Below, piece by piece: positions 43,678-55,069 of a DNA stretch of 64,000 nt (position 1 is the first letter of the stretch; every line of letters starts with the position of its first letter). The translations under genes and the position numbers were made by a program. The DNA lies in NCBI GenBank assembly GCA_030848705.1, contig CM061236.1, forward strand, positions 137,321,970 to 137,385,969. Reading direction: 5' to 3'. Source of the stretch: Heracleum sosnowskyi. Its lineage: Eukaryota > Streptophyta > Magnoliopsida > Apiales > Apiaceae. The notes under the pieces were generated by a model. The model saw only the letters and a program-made list of their open reading frames with translations. It ran no database searches and was not told where the DNA came from.

Positions 43678-45207
43678 AAGATGTTTGCATAGTATATTTG
43701 AAGGGTAAATTAGTGTACAACTATACATGTTCTTTTGTTTAATATGTTTAATGGTGCTATAAGTTGTTTAAGGTTGCATCAATAGATTGTACAGCAAGAA
43801 TAGATAGAAAATAATGATTTCCCAAATTCATTGTTGCACCATGAGCTGTATGTAAGATAAATGGTCTATTTCTGTTAATAGCAGCAGTGGAATCGTTCCG
43901 GAAGTACTAAAAAATAACTAAAATGATATTGTTTATACTGTTACCAAAAAGGAGCTTGCCAAATGAAATGTGCACAATATATATGCACAGACAATCATAG
44001 GTAGAGATGGAATTTATTAATTTTGGAATCAAAAGCTTTTTAAGAGGCATATTGTATATGCATCATTAATGTAAAGGAAAAGAAAGAAGACTTTTCAAGA
44101 TGCAGTGGCCAAAAATTGAAAAAGTATAATACAAATAAATTGACATATATATATATATAAATGTGAACCTAGCGCATATACCATTTCTGAATTAGTTTAT
44201 TCCTCATCCCCTAGCTTTATGTCACCTTATATACAAAGCATAGGAGTTGCAAAAATACACAAGTACTGCATAAGAAGTTGAGAACAATGACGAGTAACTT
44301 GCAATCAGGTTCATAGCCAAAACTGGCTCAATCTAGCTTAGAGAGCAAAGTGGAGCAGTCACTGGCCTACTCTCAGTTGGCATGTAATTTGTGGCACTAA
44401 CTGTCGTTAAAGACACGCCAAAGGAGAGTTGCCCAGCGAATGCTTCAGCTTTAGACATCAGATTTTGTTACCAGGGTGCACATATTATATAACTGGTAAG
44501 TCTAAAAAGATTCAGTATATTCATTTGTTTTCAGATGTTTGAACTTATATTGTCAGTATTACGAACTTCTCCTAAAAAATGTTGTGCAAATTACGAACAT
44601 TGAAATAAACTATAAATAAAACAGATTACGAAGTAACTTACCTTGTTAGTTGTTAGTTGTTAGTCTGTCCCTCCAGGCCATGCCCCCACTTGCATGGAGC
44701 AGAAAGAAGAATGGCCTCTTCACTTCTACACAATCAAGCTCTGCGTCACTTTGACATTGTCTAAATATAAGGACACTACAAAAGAATATACATTAAACGC
44801 TATTATTCATGAAAAATTGCATCCAATTTTTTGCTCCTCTCAGAAAAATGTCATAATTAGAAATTTCTACCTATCTACAAAAACCTGAAATATTAACAGA
44901 AAGAACATATATACAAGTCTATATGAAAATGGACATTCTATAATTAAAAAATTGTAATGAAATCATACAACTGTTTTATTTCAATTGTCAAGATAAAAGA
45001 ATATATAGATATATTCAACAATGTTAATAGTGGAGTTGACCAACGTTGGCAAAACACTATCTAAGCTAAATTTGAATCCGGCAACATCTACAATAAATCT
45101 ACTTGGTTTGAAGAATCAGTTTCATTGGCAAGAACTCGAGTAACAACACCGAATTGAGATCTACTTGGGGGCATAGCCAGAGAAACTTACGTCTTCCTCT
45201 CTAGCTT
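43678..45207. other. Intergenic between GMC gene and UreF, no gene seen
   Basis: Contains the GMC gene 3' UTR and an AT microsatellite near 44147-44160. The small 64-codon plus frame near 44694 has no recognisable features. Confidence 0.45.
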
Positions 45208-45948
45208 TTAAGAGCAGAACAGCCTTGAAAATAAGTACCCATGGCACCCCTGCACAGTGTCAAGCAAAGGACTCGTCTGGCATGCTTCATCAAGCGATCG
45301 ATCCATCCATTTGTTTGATAAATCTTCGGCAACAGTAGCAACCTGATGTTGCAGGACTGCAGCACCTAAGGGGCCTATCACATTCAACCTAGTTGCTGCG
45401 GATATTATATCTCTCAACGTTACAAACATGTAAGCCCTTTGAGTTGTTCCACTATCAAACCCAAGAAGTCCACATATCATCCCAAAAATTGGAGCATGGT
45501 GGAAATATACCACTCCAGTACCTAAAGATGCATCTCGCATTGCCTTGAGAGAAGGAACTTCTGTAAAAACTGAAGCTGCTGTTCTCATTAGAGCTGATCC
45601 TTGTGCTATCGAAGCCTTGCGCCCCACCTCATTTGTAAGTGTTGCATTCAATATCTTATCAAGCTTATACCATGTTTGGACATTGGGCGACTTGAATGCA
45701 TAATAAACAAAAGGAAGAAGTAGGCTTCCTGTATTTTCCAAGACATGAACCACATATCCTTTTAAATCTTCAGGCTCAGAGACCATCCGAGTTTGTATTG
45801 CTGCCTCAAGACCAAAAGAATGAGCAAATCCTCCAGTAGGAAGAATAGAATCGAGCAACTGCCATTGGCTCCAGGGCAGACCAGGGTTCGTTAATCGAGA
45901 CTTTTTGGTACCATCACTGTTCTTCATCTCATATATTTCATCCTCCAT
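45208..45948 (-). CDS. UREF: Urease accessory protein UreF, 246 aa
   Basis: Single uninterrupted ORF. UreF helps assemble the nickel active centre of urease in the cytosol by forming a complex with UreD (UreH) and the GTPase UreG. Hallmarks are the N-terminal SQWQLLDSILPTGGFAHSFG followed by LEAAIQT (about 27-50), FHHAPIFGMICGLLG in the centre and the C-terminal helices SAATRLNVIGPLGA and LQHQ. The length fits plant UreF. The ATG at 45948 is the first in frame, and the region upstream (TTTCTCATAG just before the ATG) could be an acceptor of a 5' UTR intron, which I cannot prove. Its partners are not in this window, as usual for plants. Confidence 0.95.
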   Translation of the reverse strand: MEDEIYEMKNSDGTKKSRLTNPGLPWSQWQLLDSILPTGGFAHSFGLEAAIQTRMVSEPEDLKGYVVHVLENTGSLLLPFVYYAFKSPNVQTWYKLDKILNATLTNEVGRKASIAQGSALMRTAASVFTEVPSLKAMRDASLGTGVVYFHHAPIFGMICGLLGFDSGTTQRAYMFVTLRDIISAATRLNVIGPLGAAVLQHQVATVAEDLSNKWMDRSLDEACQTSPLLDTVQGCHGYLFSRLFCS

Positions 45949-47170
45949 TAGGACACTATGAGAAATCTATTAAATTTAGAAAGGAATGATTATTAGTATT
46001 TTAAAAAAAAAACATCACATATAATAACCAGCAACCCTGATTACTACATACAAAATAGCAAAACCTTATGTAAGCATACATGTACAGCAAAAAAAGCTAG
46101 AAAACTATATGCAACAGTAACTTTTTATCAAGCCAGCTGCCACAAATTCTTGACCTGAATTCTTAGTTAGGAACATTAGTGAATTCCGTTGCCATGTATC
46201 ACTAAATTGTGATATTGTGCAACAAGACACGTGATGATACATTTATATATATTAGCAAAAATAATGATAGTTCATCAGACATGTGAAAATTTTTTGTTTG
46301 GTACAAATTTTAAAGCTACACTTCAGATATTAACCTTCAAATATTAATCAGGAATGTTTTGGCTAAATAACCTTTGTATTAGGATATAACCGAGCCAATA
46401 TCCAAAAGCCTTCCAGACTTATTCCGAAACACATAAAACAAACACCAAAATATAGTTAACCTGTTCATTCCACACTGTTGCCAGTGTCCAAAAATATAAG
46501 AAATTCCCAGTCGAGAACTTACAACAAAGCACCTAATTAGTCCATCCTAGACAAAATTCACTAAACTAAAAAGCAAATGAATCAGCTCAAGTATCAAACA
46601 CATATCTATCAGCTTAACTCAATCAAAAATGAACCTATAAAATCCCTATATATTAATAAGTCATATCAAGATCATACTTATACATACATCAAGCAAGAAA
46701 TTCACTATATTACAATGAAAAAAAAAATAAACTTGAGATTCAACCACAAATTTCTTACCAGTGTTTAGAATCTTGATTATACTCAACTGGGTTATCTAAA
46801 TAGTTGTGAAAATGAAGAACTAAGATTATATGTGTGTGAAAATCTGGCTATGTATTTACATAAGTAGTACTTAAATCAACAGTAAATGATATAAAGATTA
46901 TGATTTTATAACAAAGGAACTAATGTATAACATGTAATTGAGTAGTGTTGAAACATGTAATAACTGAAAGTAGATTACCGGCGGTCGGTTTGTGGATTAG
47001 CTGCTGGTGCGATATCACACGTCTAGTCGTCTGTGTATGCTATTGACAAATCATACTTTTCTCCTTTTGCTAAACAAAAAGTTAATTTATTATATAGGTT
47101 TTTTTTAAAAATAAAGTGTATTTATCGATCAAATTTTTTTATTGATTTATAATTATTTCCGATTTTAATT
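45949..47170. other. Upstream region of UreF, no gene seen
   Basis: Presumably promoter and possible 5' UTR intron. Small plus-strand frames (for example 46577-46768) are AT-rich and unsupported. Confidence 0.4.
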
Positions 47171-47185
47171 AAAATAACTAGAATT

Positions 47186-47400
47186 TTACCCGTGTTAAGC
47201 ACCGAAAGCCCGATCTTAATTTTTTTTTTTAAAAATTGTGAATATGTTATATAACAGAAGTTGTATTAATTTTTTTCCACATATTTTTACTAATAGTTTA
47301 TGTTGTTACGACAAACAATATAGTTTAAGTGTTATTTATCCAAATAGACATGCATGTATTAATAAATATAAATTGTGTTATTGGTTGCTAAGAGCATCTT
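47186..47400. repeat. Dispersed AT-rich repeat, copy 2
   Basis: Homologous to 21070-21300: same order of GCACCGAAAGCCC, GTTACGACA, TTATTTATCCAAATAGACAT and CATGCATGTATTAATAAAT. Class unknown. Confidence 0.65.
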
Positions 47401-47510
47401 CAAAGGTATTAACTAAAATTGTTGGCTAAAATAATATAAAATAATGATAATGCATATTTTGTCGAATCTGTAGAGGGTTGTATTCCAACGGAATTAGCTA
47501 TAATGATTTT
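47392..47510. mobile_element. Left end of an AGAGCATCT-type MITE, truncated
   Basis: AAGAGCATCTTCAAAGG at 47394 resembles the end of the 39691-40193 MITE. The element is cut off at the truncated gypsy LTR; its right end is absent. Confidence 0.45.
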
Positions 47511-47747
47511 CACTACGTCCTTGGTGTGCCCCTGTCGCCATAGCCTCGAGGGAAACACCAAGAACTGCGTTTTTATTGGCTTGATTCTCTAAACACTAGA
47601 GATACGTAGGCATCTTGTTAGGACCGAGTTAGTCCCCGACAACAAGAGTAACCATTAAACTTTGAAACTCACAAACCCTAGCATTAATTATACCCCAGTT
47701 TTTATTCCATAACATTTGGCGCCGTCCGTGGGAAAAGAACATCAACC

Positions 47748-49562
47748 ATGACAAACACACAAAGAATTTCACGTCATCCTCCATCGACTTCTGGTGTTCA
47801 AACTGCAGGAAGTCAGCCACCCCTAACTACTGGTACTCAAGAGACGAATATCCCCTCACCACTACTCAAGGACCAGAGATCGCAATCTCAATTGAAGGGA
47901 CGAATCCCATGCAGATGGTGGTTCATGGAGCCAACCCCCAAACTCAAGAGATGAATCATCATCAACCAATCACATCCTCTCAAGTGATTTTGAATGTGCC
48001 CCGAGGCCTTCAACTTCATACTACTGATCTTCCCCAATACACAAATCAAACTTTGGGTATGCCACCTTATGGAATGCCTCCACGACCCCCCGTTGGGAGC
48101 AATGGTCACAATCCACTGTATCACGAATCATATGTGCCTCCATATGTTCGAGGCCTGGAGCCCATTAATCAACAAACTCAGACTCAGAAAGTCCCTCCGA
48201 TTCGAGAATTTTCCGGTCCCTATACCGAAGATGAAGATTACTCATCTGATGATGAAAGAGATGTTCCCTCAAGGAGAAGACGTCTTACCCAAACAAATCG
48301 GGAACCCCAAACTACTAAAGACAAGATTGCAGCATATGAAGTTGAGGCTGCAAGGCTTAAGAAGGTATTAGTAGAGGAAGAGGCGGCTAGAGCCAAAGGC
48401 AAATCAATCGAGAGGGTTCCTGTAATTAACTTAGATCCTACACCGAGAAAGTCAAGGAGGGCTGAAGCCCCAAAGGGTGATCCCACTGAGTGTTGCCCTT
48501 AGGAGATCCAGATGATCCTACACCCCCTTTTACTCAGGATATCATGAAAATTCATATATCCAGAAAGTTCAAGATGCCAACCATTAAGGCCTATGATGGA
48601 ACATGAGACCCTGCTAATCATGTGAGAACCTTCTCTAATGCACTATTGTTTCAACCTACCAATGATGCGGTTAAGTGCAGAGCGTTTCCACAAACCCTTG
48701 CGGGCATGGCTCAATGTTGGTACAATCATCTCCCTCCTAACTCTATTGGGTCAAGGCATTCATCAACCAGTTTGTTAGTGGGAGAGTGCATGAGATGAGT
48801 TCAGCATCTCTCATGGGAATTCAACAAGGCAAGAATGAATCCTTGATGGACTACATAAATCGATTTACCAGGGCGGCTCTTAAAGTCCCGGATCAAGAAG
48901 ACAAAGTGGCCATGATAGCCCTGCAACAAGGAACCACTAACGACTACTTTAAAAGGTCTTTAGCAAAATACCCCCCTGAAAGCATGTTGAAGCTACAAGA
49001 CAGGGCTGGAAAGTACATTAAAGCTGAGGAGAGCATGAGGAAATATGAACCAAATAATGGGGGTAATGGAAATGGAAAGAAGAGGAAGGAGAATCAAGAG
49101 TATGATGCAAGGGACAAGTACCCCAGAATAACAGAGGATTCTGATCCTGCACCAAAGAAGGGTAATCGCGGATAAAGATTCACGGAGTATGCAAGATTGA
49201 ATGCTCCTAGAAGTCAAATCCTGATGGACAATGATAAAGATGTTGATCTCCGATGGTCGAAGCCACTGAGGACTGATATGGAGAAAATAAACAAGAACCA
49301 ATTATGTCGGTTCCACAAAGAAGTTGGTCATGAAACCGACGATTGTAGACAACCGAAGGACGAAATTGAATTCTTGATCCGAAGGGGAAAACTGGATAAG
49401 TTCACCAAGGATGGGAATCGAGGAAACCAAAGAGGAAACTATGAGAAGAAAGACTATGACAAAAGAGATAATGATCAAGATCGTAATCCTAGACCCCGAG
49501 GTTCAGTTATCAACATGATATTTGGAGGACCGACTGCGTGCCAAAATAGAAGTTGCCATTAG
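47748..49562 (+). pseudogene. Gypsy gag, broken by frameshifts and stops
   Basis: Starts at ATG 47748, shifts frame near 47900 and again near 48490, has an in-frame stop at about 48604 (AYDGT-stop-DPANH) and another shift near 48750. Recognisable parts: basic/acidic N-terminal region with SSDDERDVPSRRRR, retrotransposon gag domain (FINQFVSGRVHEMSS to LAKYPPESMLKLQ), a stop at 49173-49175, and the zinc-binding CRFHKEVGHETDDC. It cannot yield an intact Gag. Confidence 0.85.
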
Positions 49563-49986
49563 CTTCGATGATTCTGATCTCGAAGGGGTAAAATTTCCTC
49601 ATAATGACCCATTGGTCATCACACCTGTGATAGGCAATTCTGAAACCAAGAGAGTTCTGGTTGACAATAGAGCTTCTGTGGATATCTTATTCCACAATGT
49701 TTTCATCAAGATGGGATATACTGACTCACAGTTGACACCCTCAAACATGCCTATTTACGGATTCAATGGAGTCGAATCAAAGGTAGAAGGCACAATCCAA
49801 CTCCCCATGACTATAGGGCAAGACTCGAAGACAACGACTCAAATGCTGAACTTCTTGGTTATAAAGACACCATCTACTTATAACGCAATCCTTGGAAGGA
49901 CTGGCCTTCATGCTTTTATGGCCGTTGCCTCAACATACCACTTGAAAATAAAGTACCCTACAAGGAACAGGGTTGGTGAAGAGTGA
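49522..49986 (+). pseudogene. Gypsy aspartic protease segment, active site altered
   Basis: The ORF keeps the retropepsin-like fold region (VLVDNRASVDILFHNVF ... FLVIKTPSTYNAILGR). The catalytic triplet, normally Asp-Thr/Ser/Asn-Gly, reads Asp-Asn-Arg, so the protease should be dead. Confidence 0.85.
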
Positions 49987-50278
49987 GGAGATCAGAAAAT
50001 GGCTAGAAGTTGCTATATAGCCGCACTAAGACCTGATGGAGTCGGGGGGGCATGTTCTCCTAATTGAGGACATGGATTCAAGGGATGATGAAGATAGAAG
50101 GGGAAAGCCAACTGAGGATTTGATCCCTATCCCCTTAGTTCCAGGAGAACCAGATAAAGTCACTTACATTTGAGCACTGTTGCCTGAACCCTAGAAGGGC
50201 AAGATTATATCTTTCCTCCAAGAGAATAAAGATGTTTTTGCTTGGAAATCAGCTGATATTCCAGGGATTGATCCCCAA

Positions 50279-51448
50279 TTGATAACTCACAAGTTGAACA
50301 TAGATCCCGAAAGGAAGACGGTGAAGAAAAAGAAGAGGAACTTTGCTCCAGAAAGGCAAGAGGCCATAAAGAAAGAGGTAGATAAGCTCTTGGAAGCAGG
50401 ATTCATTGAAGAGATTCAATTCCCTGAATGGTTGGCTAACCCGGTCATGGTCAGGAAAGCCAATGGAATGTGGAGAATGCGCGTAGACTTTACGGACTTA
50501 AACGATGCATGTCCTAAGGACTATTTTCCCCTACCAATGATCGATACTTTAATAGATGCCACTGCAGGGCACGAAATGCTAAGCTTCATGGATGGCTTCA
50601 GCGGATACAACCAAATCAAGATGCATAAGGATGACATTCGCAAGGTATCATTCATTACTGATTTTGGTGTTTACTGTTACTTAGTTATGGCCTTTGGACT
50701 CAAGAATGCAGGTGCCACATACCAAAGGTTAGTGAACAAAATTTTCAAACATCTCATTGGCAAGACCATGGAGGTTTACGTGGACGACATGTTAGTCAAA
50801 AGCCTCGATAAGGCCGATCACATAGAGCACCTTCGAGAGGCATTTGAAGTGCTGAGATACCATAAAATGATGTTGAATGGCTTCATGGATGGCTTCAGTG
50901 GATACAACCAAATCAAGATGCATAAGGATGACATTCGCAAGGTATCATTCGTTACTGATTTTGGTGTTTACTGCTACTTAGTTATAGCCTTTGGACTCAA
51001 GAATGCAGGTGCCACATACCAAAGGTTAGTGAACAAAATTTTCAAACATCTCATTGGCAAGACCATGGAGGTTTACGTGGATGACATGTTAGTCAAAAGC
51101 CTCGATAAGGCTGATCACATAGAGCACCTCCGAGAGGCATTTGAAGTGCCGAGATACCATAAAATGATGTTGAATCCTGCTAAGTGTGCCTTTTGCGTAG
51201 GGTCATGAATTTTTTTGGGTCTGATGGTCTCTAAATGAGGAATTGAAGCCAACCCCGACAAAATTAAAGCAATTGTGGATATGGAACCATCGCACTCTGT
51301 TAAAGATGTTCAGAAACTCACTGGGAGAGTGGCAATATTAGGAAGGTTCATCTCCAAATCAAGGGAAAAGTGTCTACCCTTCTTCAAAGCATTGAAGAAC
51401 ATGAAATTTTTTTAGTGAATAGCAGAAAGCCAAGAAGCCTTTGAGGCC
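50279..51448 (+). pseudogene. Gypsy reverse transcriptase with internal 99-residue duplication
   Basis: The frame is open 50279-51208 and includes the RT fingers (KKEVDKLLEAGFIEEIQFPEW) and palm. The block FMDGFSGYNQ to KMMLN occurs twice in tandem (50584-50880 and 50881-51177), each with its own YVDDM (50777-50791 and 51074-51088). The two copies differ at about 8 of 297 bases. After it come stops at 51206, 51236 and 51415 in the RT thumb/connection, so no full product is expected. Confidence 0.92.
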
Positions 51449-53656
51449 TTGAAAATATATATGACTGAAGCACCATTGTTGGCAAAACCAAAACCTGGAG
51501 AAATGCTCTATCTATACTTGGTAGTTTCAAACACCGCCTTGGGAGCTGTTTTGGTGAAGGAAAAATCAAAGGTTCAGAAACCCATCTACTATGTGAGCAA
51601 AATTCTGCACGGAGCAGAAGTAAAATACACTCTGATAGAAAAGTTTGTTTTAGCCTTGATCATGGACTCAAGAAAATTACACCCGTACTTTCAGGCGCAT
51701 AAGATAAAAGTCTTGACTGACCAACCATTAAGAAACATCCCGCATAATTCTAAGGTCAGCGAAAGACTGATCAAATGGGCGATTGAGTTGGGAGAGTTCG
51801 ACATCAAGTATAAGCCTCGAACGGCCATTAAAGCACAGACAGTTGTTGACTTCATGGTTGAATGTACCATCCACAATCAAGAAGTCGGGGGGCAGGAAGT
51901 AGTACCCTTGGAGGGCAAAGAAGCTGAAAAACAAGATGAAGAGATGGTATTTAAGGAATACTGGGTGCTCTATTTTGATAGGGCATCAAAAACAAAATCA
52001 AGCGGAGCAGGTTTAGTGCTACAAAGTCCTGATGGATTTCTCATTGAGTATGCACTAAAGTTGGACTTTCCGACAACAAACATTGAAGCTGAGTATGAAG
52101 CCCTGATAGTCGGCTTAGGTTTGGTTGGGGCCTTGACAGTTAATACTCTCAAAGTCTGTAGAGACTCGATATTGGTAGTGTCACAAGTAAATGGAGAATT
52201 TGAGGCTAAGGATGAAACCATGGCTAAATATCTGAAGCTTGTGAAAGCCATCATGACCCAGTTTGATGAATGCTATATGGAACACATCCCTAGAGAAGAA
52301 AACATGAAGGCCGATGCCTTATCTAAATTTGTTTCTTCTGAGATAGAGAACTATGCCGGAAGTGTATACTTACAAGTCTTGAAGACCCCGAGCATCAATA
52401 GAAAAATAATAGCACCTATTAACATAGTTGACTATTGGATAGACCCCATTAAGGCTCATCTTGAAACCGGTTGGTTACCAAATAATGCCTTGGAGGCACG
52501 AAAGTTGACAGTGAGAGCATTGAGGTACACCTTGATCGAAGGGATGTTATACAATAAGTCTTTTGTCATTCCTTACTTGAAATGTCTACGACCCCAGGAG
52601 GCGGAGTTAGCCTTGAAAGAAGTTCATGAGAGAATTTGTGGGCAACACTTGGGGGGAAGGGTCATTACTCATAAAATCACCCGTCTAAGCTTATACTGGC
52701 CAGATATGCTTGCTAATGCAAAAGATTATGTGAAGAAGTGCGAACGGTGTCAAAAGCATGCACCTGTGGTTAGGAAACCGCCCGAGATGTTAACATCAGT
52801 TAAATCACCAATCCCGTTTGCCATGTGGGGCATGGACATACTTGGGCCATTTCCAGTGGCAGGTGCACAAAGGAAGTTCTTGATAGTGGCAATTGACTAC
52901 TTCACTAAGTGGATTGAGGCTAAACCTCTAGCCAAGATAACCACCAAACAAGTATTGCAATTTCTATGGGAAAGTGTAATGTGTCGATATAGAATCCCAC
53001 GAATCCTGGTCATGGACAATGGGAATCAGTTTGACATTGAAGATTTCAAGAAGTACTGTGAGAAGAACAACATTGAGTTGCGATTCACATCAGTTGCAAA
53101 CGAACAAGCCGAGGTGGCCAACCGAATCATCCTAGATGGACTCAAGAAGAGAGTTGAACGCTCAAGGAACACTTGGGTGGACGAGTTGTTCCCTATACTT
53201 TGGGCATATCGTACCACTTGCAAGGTTACTACTGAATCAACTCCATTTCTGTTAGCCTATGGAGCAGAAGCCGTGGTGCCAGTGGAGATTACTCATACCT
53301 CCCCAAGAGTAGGGGCCTTTAAGCCTGAATCGATTGAAGAAGGTATGCGGTTGGCTCTTGATCTAATTGATGAAGTCAGAGATGAGTCAAATGCCAAGAT
53401 CGTGGAACATCAGAAGCGAGCATCTTTCTACTACAACTTGAGGGTTAAAGAAAGGTTCTTTCGTCAAGGAGATTTGGTTCTCAGAAAGATTGAAGCATCT
53501 AGGGTTGGACAGAAAGGAAAATTAGCCCATAATTAGGAAGGGCCCTACAAAGTCAAGAATGTGTTTGGACGAGGCTCGTATAAGTTAGAAACCCTCAAAG
53601 GGCATGAGGTTCCAAGGACTTGGCATGCCTCAAACTTAAAAGTTTATTATGTTTAG
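51449..53656 (+). pseudogene. Gypsy RNase H, archaeal-type RNase H and integrase
   Basis: Open 51449-53536, then a TAG in place of the usual Trp (LAHN-stop-EGPYKV), after which the frame continues to a stop at 53654-53656. Order: RNase H (LSYVSK-like region, LTDQPLR), second RNase H (YFDRASKTKSSGAGLVLQ ... REENMKADALSKF), integrase zinc module with H-H-C-C (CERCQKH), core D (WGMDILGPF), D (VMDNGNQF) and E (EQAEVANR). The last motif is three residues shorter than usual. Probably inactive. Confidence 0.88.
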
Positions 53657-54335
53657 TGCATCCTAAAAGGATCCGCTAGTATGACAAGTAAAAATAAGGT
53701 TCGATGAAATCATGAGCTTCCTAGAAAGTAGATGAAGGGTTGAACCCGTTTTGATTGGTAGAAACATCCTCAAAACTTTGATAAGACAAACTACAAATGA
53801 ATGCAAAGGAAAACATACAAAATATGCATGTCAACTGCACAAATAGAGTTGAATAAAATGAACCCCAAAGGGTGAATGTTGCTAATAAACATACAAAAGA
53901 AAGCCTAAGATGCCTATTGTTAATTAGCGAAAATTTCAAGCTTAGGAGAAGTTTGATATGATAGACTTGAGAATGAATCACTACGAGTGGAGCCATCAGT
54001 AAGAACTCGTAAGGGTGAAGGGTTGAAACCCCAGAAACCTAAGACATTCAGTCCAAACCCCATCATTCGATATGCTCAATGAAAGGCTTGAAGCCAAAAC
54101 AAGACGGTATAAGACATAAAAGGCTTTTGCAAATGTCAAGGCAAAATCGTCGTAAATGTGTAGGTCGCTCCACACTTTACACCAAGACGATACTCGTGAA
54201 ACAATAGTGTATATTAAAATCCCCAAAAGATGGTAGTAAGTCCCAGGTAAGGGTTAAAAAGACCCCAAGTCTCGAAAAAGACCGGTATAACTTTTATGAA
54301 ATCCTAGTGCATTATCATAGAAGTTGGGGGGCAAG
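53657..54335 (+). other. Gypsy spacer between pol and 3' LTR, ending in the PPT
   Basis: No supported gene on either strand; the antisense frames near 53721 and 53996 (91 and 76 codons) have no recognisable domain. PPT-like TTGGGGGGCAAG abuts the LTR start TGATATGGG. Confidence 0.6.
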
Positions 54336-55069
54336 TGATATGGGTTAAAAATAACCCTAAAGACATAATTAATAATGCATTAATTAAACCTAGCTGGTCC
54401 ATAAATAAGGCCCGAAACTCTAATTAAATATTAATTTCGTAATTACTATTTGGGCTAGAATTACAACCTATATTAGGAGACGTCCAATACAAGCTTGTTC
54501 TAATACAAGTGGGCTTGTTTCAATACAATTCCGTTATGATATGGAAACAACTCATACACGGAAGGATCTAGAATTAATCTTTATCCACCGTCAAGGATAA
54601 GACTTATCCTTCAAGGAAGTGATAATACTTATCCACCGTCAAGGATAAGACTTATCCTTCAAGGAAGTGATAATATTTATCTGTCGTCAAGGAAAAGATT
54701 TATCCTTCAAGGAAGTGATAAAACTTATCCACCGACAATGATAAGATTTATCTTTCAAGGAAATCAATACTTATCCACTAGGCTTCTAAACACCTATATA
54801 AAGGGTCTGACCCCTCATCTCAAAACTACGTTTTAGACTTCATCCTCGAATAAGGACGTACAAGTCACTACGTCCTTGGTGTGCCCCTGTCGCCATAGCC
54901 CCAAGGGCAACACCAAGAACTACGTTTTTATTGGCTTGATTCTCTAAACACTAGAGATACGTAGACATCTTGTTAGGACCGAGTTAGTCCCCGACAACAA
55001 GAACATCCATTAAAGCTTGAAGCTCACAAACCCTAGCATTAATTATACCCTAGTTTTTATTCCATAATA
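54336..55069 (+). repeat. 3' LTR of the gypsy element (734 bp) with a 48-bp internal tandem repeat
   Basis: Starts TGATATGGG and ends CCATAATA (the 5' copy ends CCATAACA, so the terminal CA is mutated here). At about 54580-54790 a 48-bp unit repeats about four times, each with the hairpin AAGGATAAGACTTATCCTT. A TATA box (CTATATAAAGGG) is at about 54796. The last 205 bp match 47511-47714. Confidence 0.9.

Larger units (their letters stand above)
47511..55069 (+). mobile_element. Ty3/gypsy retrotransposon of the Tat lineage, 5'-truncated and decayed
   Basis: Only the last 204 bp of the 5' LTR remain (47511-47714), followed by PBS TGGCGCCGTCCGTGGGA (47717-47733), gag, protease, RT, RNase H, an extra archaeal-type RNase H, integrase, PPT GTTGGGGGGCAAG (54323-54335) and a full 3' LTR (54336-55069). 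The second RNase H between RNase H and integrase is the hallmark of the Tat lineage. Left and right flanks differ (MITE versus AT-rich repeat field) and there is no target-site duplication, so the left end was lost by deletion or rearrangement. Confidence 0.92.

Noticed and set aside
46577..46768. 63-aa ORF upstream of UreF
   Set aside because: AT-rich, no domain, likely chance.
50279..51208. Possibility that the two YVDDM blocks are an assembly duplication
   Set aside because: The two blocks differ at about eight bases, including synonymous and non-synonymous changes, so an identical-copy assembly error is unlikely; still flagged for long-read checking.
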